64,000 nt of DNA from Pantoea sp. SOD02 (GTDB lineage: Bacteria > Pseudomonadota > Gammaproteobacteria > Enterobacterales > Enterobacteriaceae), in assembly GCF_024707505.1 (NCBI RefSeq), contig NZ_CP102604.1, positions 2,480,001-2,544,000 of the forward strand, in the 5' to 3' direction. Numbering within the stretch: the stretch's first letter is position 1; every line of letters starts with the position of its first letter. A model generated the notes under the pieces. The model was not told the DNA's origin. It worked only from the letters and a program-made list of their open reading frames with translations, and searched no databases. This document shows positions 36,203-43,823 of the stretch, piece by piece. Position numbers and translations under genes: made by a program.

Positions 36203-36964
36203 TCAACTCAGCACCGATGAAACCAGCAGCTGCGTATACGGATGATGCGGATCGTCCAGCACCCGATCGGTCAATCCGCTCTCCACCACGCGGCCCTGCT
36301 TCATCACCAGCAGGCGATGCGCCAGCAAACGCGCCACGCCGAGATCGTGCGTCACAATCACCACCGCCAGATTCAGCTCGCGTACCAGCGTGCGCAGCAG
36401 ATCCAGCAGGCGCGCCTGCACCGACACATCCAGCCCGCCGGTCGGTTCATCCATAAACACCAGCGTCGGCTGCGTCACCAGGTTGCGCGCAATCTGTAAA
36501 CGCTGCTGCATGCCGCCCGAGAACGTGGTGGGCAGATCGTCGATACGATTAGCGGGGATCTCCACATCCTGCAGCCAGCGCATCGCTTCTTTACGGATAT
36601 CGCCGTAATGACGCTGGCCCACCGCCATCAAGCGCTCGCCGATATTGCCGCCCGCTGTCACCTGCGGACGCAAACCATCAAGCGGATGCTGATGCACCAC
36701 GCCCCATTCGGTGCGCAGCAAGCGGCGACGATCGCTCTCGCTCAGCTGATAGAGATCCTGCGCGCGATAGAGAATGTTGCCCTGCTGCGGCGCCAGGCGT
36801 GCCGACAGGCTGCGCAGCAAGGTGGTTTTACCGGATCCGGATTCCCCAACGATGCCTAACACTTCGCCGGGATAGAGCTCAAAACTCACCTCTTCAAAGC
36901 CTTTGCCGGGCGCATAAAGGTGGGTGAGATTGTTGACCGCAAGCAGCGGCTGTTCACTGTGCAT
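36203..36964 (-). CDS. phnK: C-P lyase associated ATPase PhnK
   Basis: 253 residues: Walker A GESGSGKTTLL, signature FSGGMQQRLQIARNL, Walker B LVFMDEPTGGLDV and VIVTHDLGVARLLA. In E. coli PhnK docks on the PhnGHIJ core complex near PhnJ. The start MHSEQPLLAV at 36964 overlaps the phnJ 3' end by 11 bp. RTEWGVVHQHPLDGLRPQV is conserved in PhnK. Confidence 0.95.
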   Translation of the reverse strand: MHSEQPLLAVNNLTHLYAPGKGFEEVSFELYPGEVLGIVGESGSGKTTLLRSLSARLAPQQGNILYRAQDLYQLSESDRRRLLRTEWGVVHQHPLDGLRPQVTAGGNIGERLMAVGQRHYGDIRKEAMRWLQDVEIPANRIDDLPTTFSGGMQQRLQIARNLVTQPTLVFMDEPTGGLDVSVQARLLDLLRTLVRELNLAVVIVTHDLGVARLLAHRLLVMKQGRVVESGLTDRVLDDPHHPYTQLLVSSVLS

Positions 36965-37802
36965 GCTGTTGTTCCTGCTGCTGGTGGCAAAAATCGGTAT
37001 CGGAGCAGACAAACATGCGCGTACCGGCGTCATCCATCACCACCTCGTCGAGGTAGCTGTGGCGCGAACCGCACAGCGCGCAGGGTTCTTCCCACTGCTG
37101 CACGCTGAACGGGTGATCGTCGAAGTCGAGGCTTTCCACTTTGGTGTACGGCGGCAGCGCATATATGCGTTTCTCACGTCCGGCACCAAACAGCTGCAGC
37201 GCCGGCATCATGTGCATCTTAGGGTTGTCGAATTTGGGGATTGGCGACGGATCCATCACGTAGCGATCGTTGACCTTCACCGGATAAGCGTAAGTGGTGG
37301 CGATGTGGCCGTAGCGGGCGATATCTTCATACAGTTTCACCTGCATGATGCCGTACTCCTCCAGCGCGTGCATGGTGCGCGTTTCGGTCTCGCGCGGCTC
37401 GATAAAGCGCAGCGGCTCAGGGATCGGCACCTGGAAAATCAGGATCTGATCTTCTTCGAGCGGCGTTTCCGGAATGCGGTGACGCGTCTGGATCAGCGTG
37501 GCGTCACGGGTAGCTTCGGTGGTGGCCGCGCCGCTGACGCGCTGGAAGAAGCGACGAATCGATACCGCGTTGGTGGTGTCATCCGCGCCCTGATCGATCA
37601 CCTTCAGCACATCAGCATCGCCAATGATGCTGGCGGTGATCTGAATGCCGCCGGTGCCCCAGCCGTAAGGCATCGGCATTTCGCGTCCGGCAAACGGCAC
37701 CTGATAACCAGGAATTGCCACCGCTTTCAGAATCGCGCGGCGGATGGTGCGTTTGGTCTGCTCATCCAGATAACCGTTGTTGTAGCCGGTTAACTCACTC
37801 AT
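36954..37802 (-). CDS. phnJ: Alpha-D-ribose 1-methylphosphonate 5-phosphate C-P lyase PhnJ
   Basis: The radical SAM enzyme that breaks the carbon-phosphorus bond, releasing methane from methylphosphonate and making ribose 1,2-cyclic phosphate 5-phosphate. 282 residues. The unusual cluster-binding pattern CxxC-x21-C-x5-C is intact (Cys241, 244, 266, 272). The N-terminal GYNNGYLDEQTKRTIRRAILKA and PMPYGWGTGGIQITASIIG are hallmarks. It overlaps phnI by 8 bp and phnK by 11 bp. Confidence 0.97.
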   Translation of the reverse strand: MSELTGYNNGYLDEQTKRTIRRAILKAVAIPGYQVPFAGREMPMPYGWGTGGIQITASIIGDADVLKVIDQGADDTTNAVSIRRFFQRVSGAATTEATRDATLIQTRHRIPETPLEEDQILIFQVPIPEPLRFIEPRETETRTMHALEEYGIMQVKLYEDIARYGHIATTYAYPVKVNDRYVMDPSPIPKFDNPKMHMMPALQLFGAGREKRIYALPPYTKVESLDFDDHPFSVQQWEEPCALCGSRHSYLDEVVMDDAGTRMFVCSDTDFCHQQQEQQHAQ

Positions 37803-38871
37803 GGTTCTGCTCCTGATGCTGTTGGCGCAGCCGTTTCAGCAGCTCAAGCTCCGCCTGGAAATCGACGTAGTGCGGCAGTTTCAGATGCGAGACAAAACCC
37901 GCCGCTTCCACGTTGTCGGCATGCGACAGCACAAACTCTTCGTCCTGCGCCGGACCGGCAATGCGTTCGTGGTACTCCGGCGCCTGCAGCGCGCGATCCA
38001 CCAGCGCCATCGCCATCGCTTTGCGTTCGGAGCGACCAAACACCAGGCCGTAACCGCGCGTAAAGTGCGGCGCGCTATCGGTTTCGGTGGTGAAGCCGTT
38101 CACCATCTCGCATTCGGTCAGCAGGATTTCGCCAATCTCAATCTCAAAGCCCAGCTCTTCCGGGCAGATGGAGACACTGAGATAGCCGGTACGAATTTCG
38201 CCAGCGAATGGATGGTTGCGGCCGTAGCCGCGCTGCGTCGAGTAGCCCAGCGCCAGCAAGAAACCTTCGTCGCCGCGCACCAGCTGTTGCAGCCGTGCGG
38301 CACGCGTGGCCGGATAACCCGGCGGTTCGCGGGTGATGTCGCACGGCTCGCTACCGTCATCCTCTTCGCGTGCCGCTAATCCTTCCGCGGTCATCATGCT
38401 GAACACGTGCGGACAGCGTTCGGGCAGCGCCTGATCGTCACGCGGTGCAGCGGGCGTTTCGCCGTTTGCCAGCAGCGTAAAGTCGAGCAGACGATGGCTG
38501 TAATCGTAAGTTGGGCCGAGAACCTGGCCGCCCGGCAGATCTTTGTAGACGGCGGAGATACGACGTTCGAGGCGCATCTCTGCGGTTGCCAGCGCCAGGC
38601 TGTCGGCGAGGCGCGGCAGCGTGGTGCGATAAGCGCGCAGCAGGAAGATCGCTTCCACCAAATCGCCACTCGCCTGTTTAATCGCTAAGGCCGCCAGCTG
38701 TGGATCGTAGATGCCGCCTTCGGTCATCACGCGATCAACGGCTAAACCCAACTGTTGCGCGACCTGATCGCAGCCCAGTTCAGCGACTTCGCGATCGCCA
38801 CGGCGCAGATCGGCCTGCAGCTCATGGGCGCTGGCAATCGCCTTTTCGCCCCCTTTTACCGCAACGTACAT
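37795..38871 (-). CDS. phnI: C-P lyase subunit PhnI
   Basis: A 358-residue subunit of the PhnGHIJ core; with PhnG, H and L it attaches phosphonate to ribose from ATP and shows nucleosidase activity. MYVAVKGGEKAI and VDRVMTEGGIYD, IFLLRAYRTTLPRL, RLERRISAVYKDLPGGQ and the C-terminal AAGFVSHLKLPHYVDFQAEL match E. coli PhnI closely. The start at 38871 shares a base with the phnH stop (TGATG). Confidence 0.96.
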   Translation of the reverse strand: MYVAVKGGEKAIASAHELQADLRRGDREVAELGCDQVAQQLGLAVDRVMTEGGIYDPQLAALAIKQASGDLVEAIFLLRAYRTTLPRLADSLALATAEMRLERRISAVYKDLPGGQVLGPTYDYSHRLLDFTLLANGETPAAPRDDQALPERCPHVFSMMTAEGLAAREEDDGSEPCDITREPPGYPATRAARLQQLVRGDEGFLLALGYSTQRGYGRNHPFAGEIRTGYLSVSICPEELGFEIEIGEILLTECEMVNGFTTETDSAPHFTRGYGLVFGRSERKAMAMALVDRALQAPEYHERIAGPAQDEEFVLSHADNVEAAGFVSHLKLPHYVDFQAELELLKRLRQQHQEQNHE

Positions 38872-39446
38872 CAGCACACCTCCACGTCGGTGGTGCGTGG
38901 CAGCGCCATCATCGCTTCACCGCAGGTGAAAATCAGATCCACGCCCTGTGGGAACGGATGCGGACGCTCGCGCAGATAATGCAGAATCGCTTCCGGCAGC
39001 TGCGGTGCAATGGCGCGTGATTCACGTAAGCCGGGACCGGAAAGGCGCAGCGTTAAACCGCCGCTCAGTGACGGTACTTCCACAATCAGCGTGGTGCTTT
39101 TTTCCGGGGACATGTTGTCGCCAGAGGCGAACAGCGCAGGATCGGGATTGGCCGCCGCGTGGGTCAGCGCAAAAGGTGCATCACGCTCATCGACAATCGG
39201 CACGCCGGTGTGGAAACGCAGGTTGCTGCGCACCACGTCATTATCAATGCGATTATCCAGCCACAATGCGCTCTCCTGATCGACCAGCGTCAGCAGCACC
39301 GCTGTAGCCGCCGGCGAAAGATCGCCCCAGCCCTGTTGCAGCGGCAGCGACACCATCACGCCAGGCTCGCTCATCGCTTTGAGAATGCGGCGAAAGGCAC
39401 GTTGGGCATCAGCAACCGGATGGTTAAAACTTGCCAGTAAAGTCAT
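38871..39446 (-). CDS. phnH: C-P lyase subunit PhnH
   Basis: A 191-residue PLP-transferase-fold protein without cofactor. It starts MTLLASFNHPVADAQRAFRR, and contains ILKAMSEPG, LTLRLSGPGLRESRAI and PQGVDLIFTCGEAMMALPRTT. It stabilises the core complex. One-base overlaps on both sides with phnG and phnI. Confidence 0.94.
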   Translation of the reverse strand: MTLLASFNHPVADAQRAFRRILKAMSEPGVMVSLPLQQGWGDLSPAATAVLLTLVDQESALWLDNRIDNDVVRSNLRFHTGVPIVDERDAPFALTHAAANPDPALFASGDNMSPEKSTTLIVEVPSLSGGLTLRLSGPGLRESRAIAPQLPEAILHYLRERPHPFPQGVDLIFTCGEAMMALPRTTDVEVC

Positions 39447-39892
39447 CAGTTATCTCCGCGAACCAGCGTAAAGAAATCCACTTTGGAGCTGGCGATTTCA
39501 CGCGCGCGCAGCTGACGCTGCTCTTCACGCAGTGCCGCCAGCGGGGCAATCAATTTTTCCTGCAACAGCGCCTGGGTTTCCGGCTGTTGTAGCAGCGCAT
39601 CAATCAGCGCGCAGCGTTCGGCGTGCGCTTTGTCGCGCCCCAGCACGTAGCTAAAGCCGAGCGTGCCGTCGTGCAGTTTCACCACCGCACGCGTCACCGT
39701 GGCATCGCCCATCACGAAGCGTTTGCCGCTGCCGCCCATGCGCGCCTGCAAACGGGTTAAGCCGGTTTCTGCCGGGCGGATGCGTTCAAAATCCGCGTTA
39801 AGGCGTAACGGCTGCCAGTGCGCCTCAAGCTGGTTGGCATCGCTGTGCGCCAGCACCGAGAGCCAATGCTGGCGGGCTGTTTGCTGTGTCAT
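39446..39892 (-). CDS. phnG: C-P lyase subunit PhnG
   Basis: A 148-residue subunit of the core complex. RQHWLSVLAHSDANQLEAHW, RPAETGLTRLQARMGGSGKRF, VTRAVVKLHDGTLGFSYVLG and KVDFFTLVRGDN are typical of PhnG. It starts in the 3' end of phnF (ATGA overlap of 4 bp). Confidence 0.94.
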   Translation of the reverse strand: MTQQTARQHWLSVLAHSDANQLEAHWQPLRLNADFERIRPAETGLTRLQARMGGSGKRFVMGDATVTRAVVKLHDGTLGFSYVLGRDKAHAERCALIDALLQQPETQALLQEKLIAPLAALREEQRQLRAREIASSKVDFFTLVRGDN

Positions 39893-40605
39893 TCGTGCTC
39901 CAGAGTCAGTTCAATCATGTCGCCACGCGTCAGGCTGACGGAGTATTCCGCTACCTGACCGTCGCTGTGTTTATTCAGGGTGCGCACGCACAGCAGCGGC
40001 GACTGCAGCGCAATCTCCAGCTGCTTGCACTCTTTGGCTTGTGCGCGACGGGTGCTGATACGCGTTTGGCTGCGCGTCAGGCTCAGGCCGAGCTGCTGCT
40101 GCATAAAGTCGTGCAGCGAACCGCTGTGAAACTGCTGCAGCGCCGGCCACCAGCTGAGTTCCGCCAGGAAGTGGTTGATGACGCATACCGCCACGCCATT
40201 GACGCGGCGCAGCGTGCGCAGATGGATAACGTTGTCACCTTCGTTTACGCCCAGCGCGCTCGCCACATCGCTGCTCGCCGGACGCAGCACCGCTAGCAGA
40301 CGTTCGCTGGTGGGATGACTGCCCTGCTCCATCAGGTTCTGGCTGAAGCGTGCTTGCGCATGCAGCGGATAATCGTAAGGACGCATCAGCACCAAAATGC
40401 CGACGCCGTGACGCCGTTGCAGCAGGCCTTTATTGACCAGCTCGTCAACCGCGCGCCGCAAGGTGTGACGATTCACTTCGTAGTGATCGGCCAGCTGCTG
40501 CTCGGAAGGCAGATAGTCGCCGCAGCGATAGCGCTCCTGCAGCGCCTGCTCCAGTTGGGCGGCAACGGCCTGATACACAGTGGTCGGATGTCTGGATATC
40601 TCCAT
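39889..40605 (-). CDS. phnF: GntR-family repressor PhnF
   Basis: A 238-residue regulator: N-terminal winged helix (YRCGDYLPSEQQLADHYEVN, RHTLRRAVDELVNKGLLQRR) and a UTRA ligand-binding domain with LMRPYDYPLHAQARFSQNLMEQ and EYSVSLTRGDMIELTLEHE. It resembles E. coli PhnF and may repress phn genes in response to a ligand. The ATG at 40605 is the nearest family-like start (MEISRHP); GTG and TTG codons lie just upstream at 40608 and 40614, and GAGG is better spaced for the GTG. First gene of the operon. Confidence 0.9.
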   Translation of the reverse strand: MEISRHPTTVYQAVAAQLEQALQERYRCGDYLPSEQQLADHYEVNRHTLRRAVDELVNKGLLQRRHGVGILVLMRPYDYPLHAQARFSQNLMEQGSHPTSERLLAVLRPASSDVASALGVNEGDNVIHLRTLRRVNGVAVCVINHFLAELSWWPALQQFHSGSLHDFMQQQLGLSLTRSQTRISTRRAQAKECKQLEIALQSPLLCVRTLNKHSDGQVAEYSVSLTRGDMIELTLEHE

Positions 40606-40665
40606 CACGCTCAATACCTCATTCGCATTGGTTGAGGAACGCAGCGGGCTTGCTGCGGGATGGCG

Positions 40666-40713
40666 ATTACATTGCGCATGTCAGATGACAGCCCCGTGAC
40701 GGCTCAATGACGG
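40666..40713 (-). promoter_or_regulatory. Pho-box promoter of the phnFGHIJKLMN operon
   Basis: On the minus strand three 7-bp half-sites with regular 4-bp spacing, CCGTCAT-tgag-CCGTCAC-gggg-CTGTCAT (40713 to 40685), give an 11-bp period. A -10 like TGTAAT (40671-40666) follows 13 bp later. The phnF start is about 60 bp further. This is the classical arrangement of PhoB-activated promoters. Confidence 0.75.
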
Positions 40714-40884
40714 GCGGATGAATTTGCTTTAGGGCAGCAGAATCGCAGCGAAACGGCAGCGGTTTTAATAAATTATCTTTAACTGTTCTCTTTGTGACAG
40801 TGTTCAAAAATTTACCACTTATTTACATCGTGATTTCAACAGCCTTACGGAATACAGCCTGCTGATGTTCTGCTAAGTTAAAAG

Positions 40885-43080
40885 ATGAATCCTTCTTTTC
40901 AGGCCAACCTTAAAATGATTAACGCAATAAAACTATCGGATGGTTTTCGCCGCAACTTTGTTCGTGAAGTAATTTTGCCGCTGATGGCAATTTTGCTGCT
41001 TACCTTTGTCGGCGCGGGCGTGGGTCTGTTCTGGGGGACATCATTAACCAATAACGAAGCGCGCGATCAGCAACAGCGCATGATCGAGGCTTCCTTTACC
41101 CAGAGCCTGACGGAACATCTGCGCCAGCTGCGTAGCCTGACGCGCTGGTCGCCGCTGGCCGATCAGCTGGCGTCGCCGCATCCCGACCAAAGCTGGCTAA
41201 CGCAAAATGTGGGAGGTTGGCTGTATGACATGTTTGATCATCAGTTGGTTGTGCTGCTGGATCGCGACAATCAGTTGATTAACGTGTGGCGCAACGGCCA
41301 GCCGGTGCCGGATAAGCGCATCGGTCCTTATCTGCAGGACATGCTGAATAGCCCGCTGGTGCAAAACAGCGATGTGGCGGCGGGCCCAACCGATCACGCC
41401 GATTTCGTGCGTATCGGCCAACGCGCTGCCGCGCTGGCGGTGGGTGATATCAGCAGCACCAAACAGGCCGGGCGCTATCGTCTGGTGAGCATTAAGTTTC
41501 TCGATGATGGTTATCTGCGCAACCTTGCCGATCGCAGCCAGCTGCGCCAGCTGCATTTCAGCGACAGCGAACCGGCAGGAGAAACCAAAGCGCGCTTTCT
41601 GCTGAATTCACAACAGGGCGATCCGGTCGGCTATCTCAGCTGGAATCCGGATAAACCGGGCGCGCAGATGATGCGCACCATTGGCCCTTCTACTTTGTTG
41701 TCGGTGCTGCTGATTACCGTGCTGTGTTTGGTGATGGTGCGGCGCATCTGGACCTCGTCACTTAAGCTGTCGCAGTCGCTCTTAAAGCTCGGTGCCAGTG
41801 AAGCGCAGGCGCAGCATCTGGCCTTTCATGATGTGTTAACCGGTTTGCCGAACCGTTCACTGGTGGAAGATCGCTTAACCCAGGCGCTGGCGGTGGCCGG
41901 ACGCCACGATCAGCGCGTGGCGCTGCTGCTGCTGGATCTCGATCGCTTCAAAAACATCAACGATACCTACGGCCATCACGCTGGCGATGAGCTGATTATT
42001 GAGGTGGCGCGCCGCCTCAACGACATCGTGCGCGCCAGCGACACCGTGGGCCGCATCGGCGGCGACGAGTTCATTATTGTAATGCCGGATGTGGAGAATA
42101 TTGGTCAGGTGCAATCGCTGGCGAAACGCATCATCAGCCGCCTGAGCGAGCCGTATCAACTGGTCGGCAGCGAGCTGTGGGTCGGCGTGAGCGTCGGTCT
42201 GGCGCTGGCACCGAAGGATGGCATTGATCGAATGGAGCTGATGCGTAAAGCGGATATCGCGCTTTATGACGCCAAAAATCACGGGCGCGGCCAGTATCGC
42301 CAGTTCGAAAAAGTGATGGATGAATCGCTGCGCACCCGCCAGCAGATGGCGGCGGATTTGCGTCAGGCGCTGGTGAAATTTGAGGGATTAGCGGTGTGGT
42401 ATCAGCCTTTGATGGATATCAGCGGCAAGCATGTGGTGGGATTGGAAGCGCTGTTGCGCTGGCATCACGCTATGCGCGGCGACGTTTCGCCGGGTGATTT
42501 CATCGCCATCGCCGAAGAGACCGGCATGATCATCCCGTTGGGCGAATGGGTGCTGCGCGAAGCCTGCAAAACCGCACTGAAGCTGCCGGATATTGTGGTG
42601 GCGGTGAATGTATCGCCGGTGCAGTTCCGCGCGGTGAATTTTGTCGAGCGCATCATCCATATCGTGCAGGAAGAAGGTGCCGATCCCAGACGCATGGAGC
42701 TGGAGATCACCGAAGGCGTGCTGATTGAAGATGAACACGAGGCACGCAACAGCATCATCGCGCTGCGCGAAGCCGGTTTCCGCATCGCGCTGGATGACTT
42801 TGGTACCGGCTATTCGAGCCTTAATTACCTCAGCACCTTCCCGGTGGACAAAATCAAAATCGACCGATCCTTTACCCAGTCGCTGGGTGTGGCGCAGAAT
42901 TCGACAGCGATTGTTGAATCGGTGGTGCGGCTGGGCCACGCGATGGGTTTAACGGTGACCGCCGAAGGGGTGGAAACCGAAGGCCAGAAAAACGCGCTGG
43001 CCGATGCAGGCTGCAATCAGCTGCAAGGGTATTTGTTTAGCCACGCGGTGCCGTTTAGTGAGATTGAGAAGATGATGTGA
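40885..43080 (+). CDS. Membrane GGDEF-EAL cyclic-di-GMP enzyme with CHASE4-like sensor
   Basis: A 731-residue protein. Transmembrane helix about 33-54, periplasmic sensor of about 210 residues resembling CHASE4 (WLYDMFDHQLVVLLDRDNQ), second helix about 268-288, GGDEF domain with intact GGDEF near 391 and an RASD inhibitory site five residues before it, then EAL domain with EALLRW near 519 and NVSPVQFR, LDDFGTGYSSL, KIDRSF and EGVET. Both active-site sets are complete, so it could make and break cyclic-di-GMP; which dominates cannot be told. The upstream region is shared divergently with phnF. No partner gene. Confidence 0.92.
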   Translation: MNPSFQANLKMINAIKLSDGFRRNFVREVILPLMAILLLTFVGAGVGLFWGTSLTNNEARDQQQRMIEASFTQSLTEHLRQLRSLTRWSPLADQLASPHPDQSWLTQNVGGWLYDMFDHQLVVLLDRDNQLINVWRNGQPVPDKRIGPYLQDMLNSPLVQNSDVAAGPTDHADFVRIGQRAAALAVGDISSTKQAGRYRLVSIKFLDDGYLRNLADRSQLRQLHFSDSEPAGETKARFLLNSQQGDPVGYLSWNPDKPGAQMMRTIGPSTLLSVLLITVLCLVMVRRIWTSSLKLSQSLLKLGASEAQAQHLAFHDVLTGLPNRSLVEDRLTQALAVAGRHDQRVALLLLDLDRFKNINDTYGHHAGDELIIEVARRLNDIVRASDTVGRIGGDEFIIVMPDVENIGQVQSLAKRIISRLSEPYQLVGSELWVGVSVGLALAPKDGIDRMELMRKADIALYDAKNHGRGQYRQFEKVMDESLRTRQQMAADLRQALVKFEGLAVWYQPLMDISGKHVVGLEALLRWHHAMRGDVSPGDFIAIAEETGMIIPLGEWVLREACKTALKLPDIVVAVNVSPVQFRAVNFVERIIHIVQEEGADPRRMELEITEGVLIEDEHEARNSIIALREAGFRIALDDFGTGYSSLNYLSTFPVDKIKIDRSFTQSLGVAQNSTAIVESVVRLGHAMGLTVTAEGVETEGQKNALADAGCNQLQGYLFSHAVPFSEIEKMM

Positions 43081-43094
43081 GTGACATTTGACCA

Positions 43095-43151
43095 GGTCGC
43101 CATAAATGGCGACCCTACGGAGCTTTTGTAAGGTCGCCATTTATGGCGACC
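43095..43151. repeat. Left REP-like pair of the RAYT unit
   Basis: Minus element 43095-43118, 9-bp spacer GGAGCTTTT, plus element 43128-43151 (foot GTAA instead of GTAG). It is identical to the pair at 43756-43812 at 56 of 57 positions. Confidence 0.92.
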
Positions 43152-43268
43152 TGGCCAATAATCCCGCCGCGCCGTATAAATTATTCTGAATACGCCCCTC
43201 AGGTTTCACATCCCGTCATCGCCCTTTCGCCGGACATTTTGCAAAATCATTCCGGCAAGGAGGCCATC

Positions 43269-43715
43269 ATGAAAAACCGCAAATATCCACGATTAAAACA
43301 TCATAATTACCGCGCTAATGGCGCGTATTTCATCACGCTGGTTTGCTATCGCCGCGCACCTTTATTTGGTCAATTTATCGCGGCGGAATTATGTCTCACG
43401 CTGCTTGGGGACTACGTCATCAAAACCTGGCGGGCTTTACCTCAGCGCGATTCCTCTATCACCCTCGATGCCTTTGTCCTGATGCCGAATCACCTGCATG
43501 GCATTATTTGGCTGAATGAAAGCGCACAGAGAACCCTGCTAAATATTGTTAATTGGTTTAAAGCCGAGATTACGCGTGAAACAGGAATAAAGGTGTGGCA
43601 ACGCAGTTTTTATGATCGTGTGATTCGGGATGAGAGGGAGTTATTGGCGTTCAGAAAATATATTGAAAACAATCCGAAACAGTGGGAATGGGATCGGTTG
43701 TATGTGAATGGTTGA
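43269..43715 (+). CDS. REP-associated tyrosine transposase (RAYT, TnpA-REP)
   Basis: A 148-residue Y1-type transposase. RANGAYFITLVCYRRAPLF near the start, the metal-binding HxH in LMPNHLHGIIW (His75, His77), and SFYDRVIRDERELLAFRKYI followed by ENNP carry candidate catalytic tyrosines (Tyr115, Tyr131). RAYTs cut single-stranded palindromes of the REP kind headed by GTAG and are thought to have spread them. AAGGAGG lies 5 nt before the ATG at 43269; the open frame upstream runs into the left repeat. Codon use is more A+T-rich than the flanking genes. The window holds about 20 such palindromes. Confidence 0.92.
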   Translation: MKNRKYPRLKHHNYRANGAYFITLVCYRRAPLFGQFIAAELCLTLLGDYVIKTWRALPQRDSSITLDAFVLMPNHLHGIIWLNESAQRTLLNIVNWFKAEITRETGIKVWQRSFYDRVIRDERELLAFRKYIENNPKQWEWDRLYVNG

Positions 43716-43755
43716 GGTTGTGCGGTTGTTAGCAAGGTTGTGCGGTTATCAGCAA

Positions 43756-43812
43756 GGTCGCCATAAATGGCGACCCTACGGAGCTTTTGTAGGGTCGCCA
43801 TTTATGGCGACC
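43756..43812. repeat. Right REP-like pair of the RAYT unit
   Basis: Minus element 43756-43779, the same 9-bp spacer, and plus element 43789-43812 with foot GTAG. It lies 11 bp past the hyuB stop and may end or shield that transcript. A 20-bp tandem repeat (43715-43734 and 43735-43754) precedes it. Confidence 0.92.
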
Positions 43813-43823
43813 TTGCCGAAACG

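Larger units (their letters stand above)
43095..43812 (+). mobile_element. Candidate RAYT unit: transposase between two matching REP-like pairs
   Basis: The RAYT gene (43269-43715) is flanked by two 57-bp palindrome pairs in direct orientation with the same internal spacer. The whole 718-bp block lies between the GGDEF-EAL gene and hyuB. No inverted terminal repeats or target duplication typical of DDE elements are seen, as expected for this single-strand transposase family. Confidence 0.6.
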
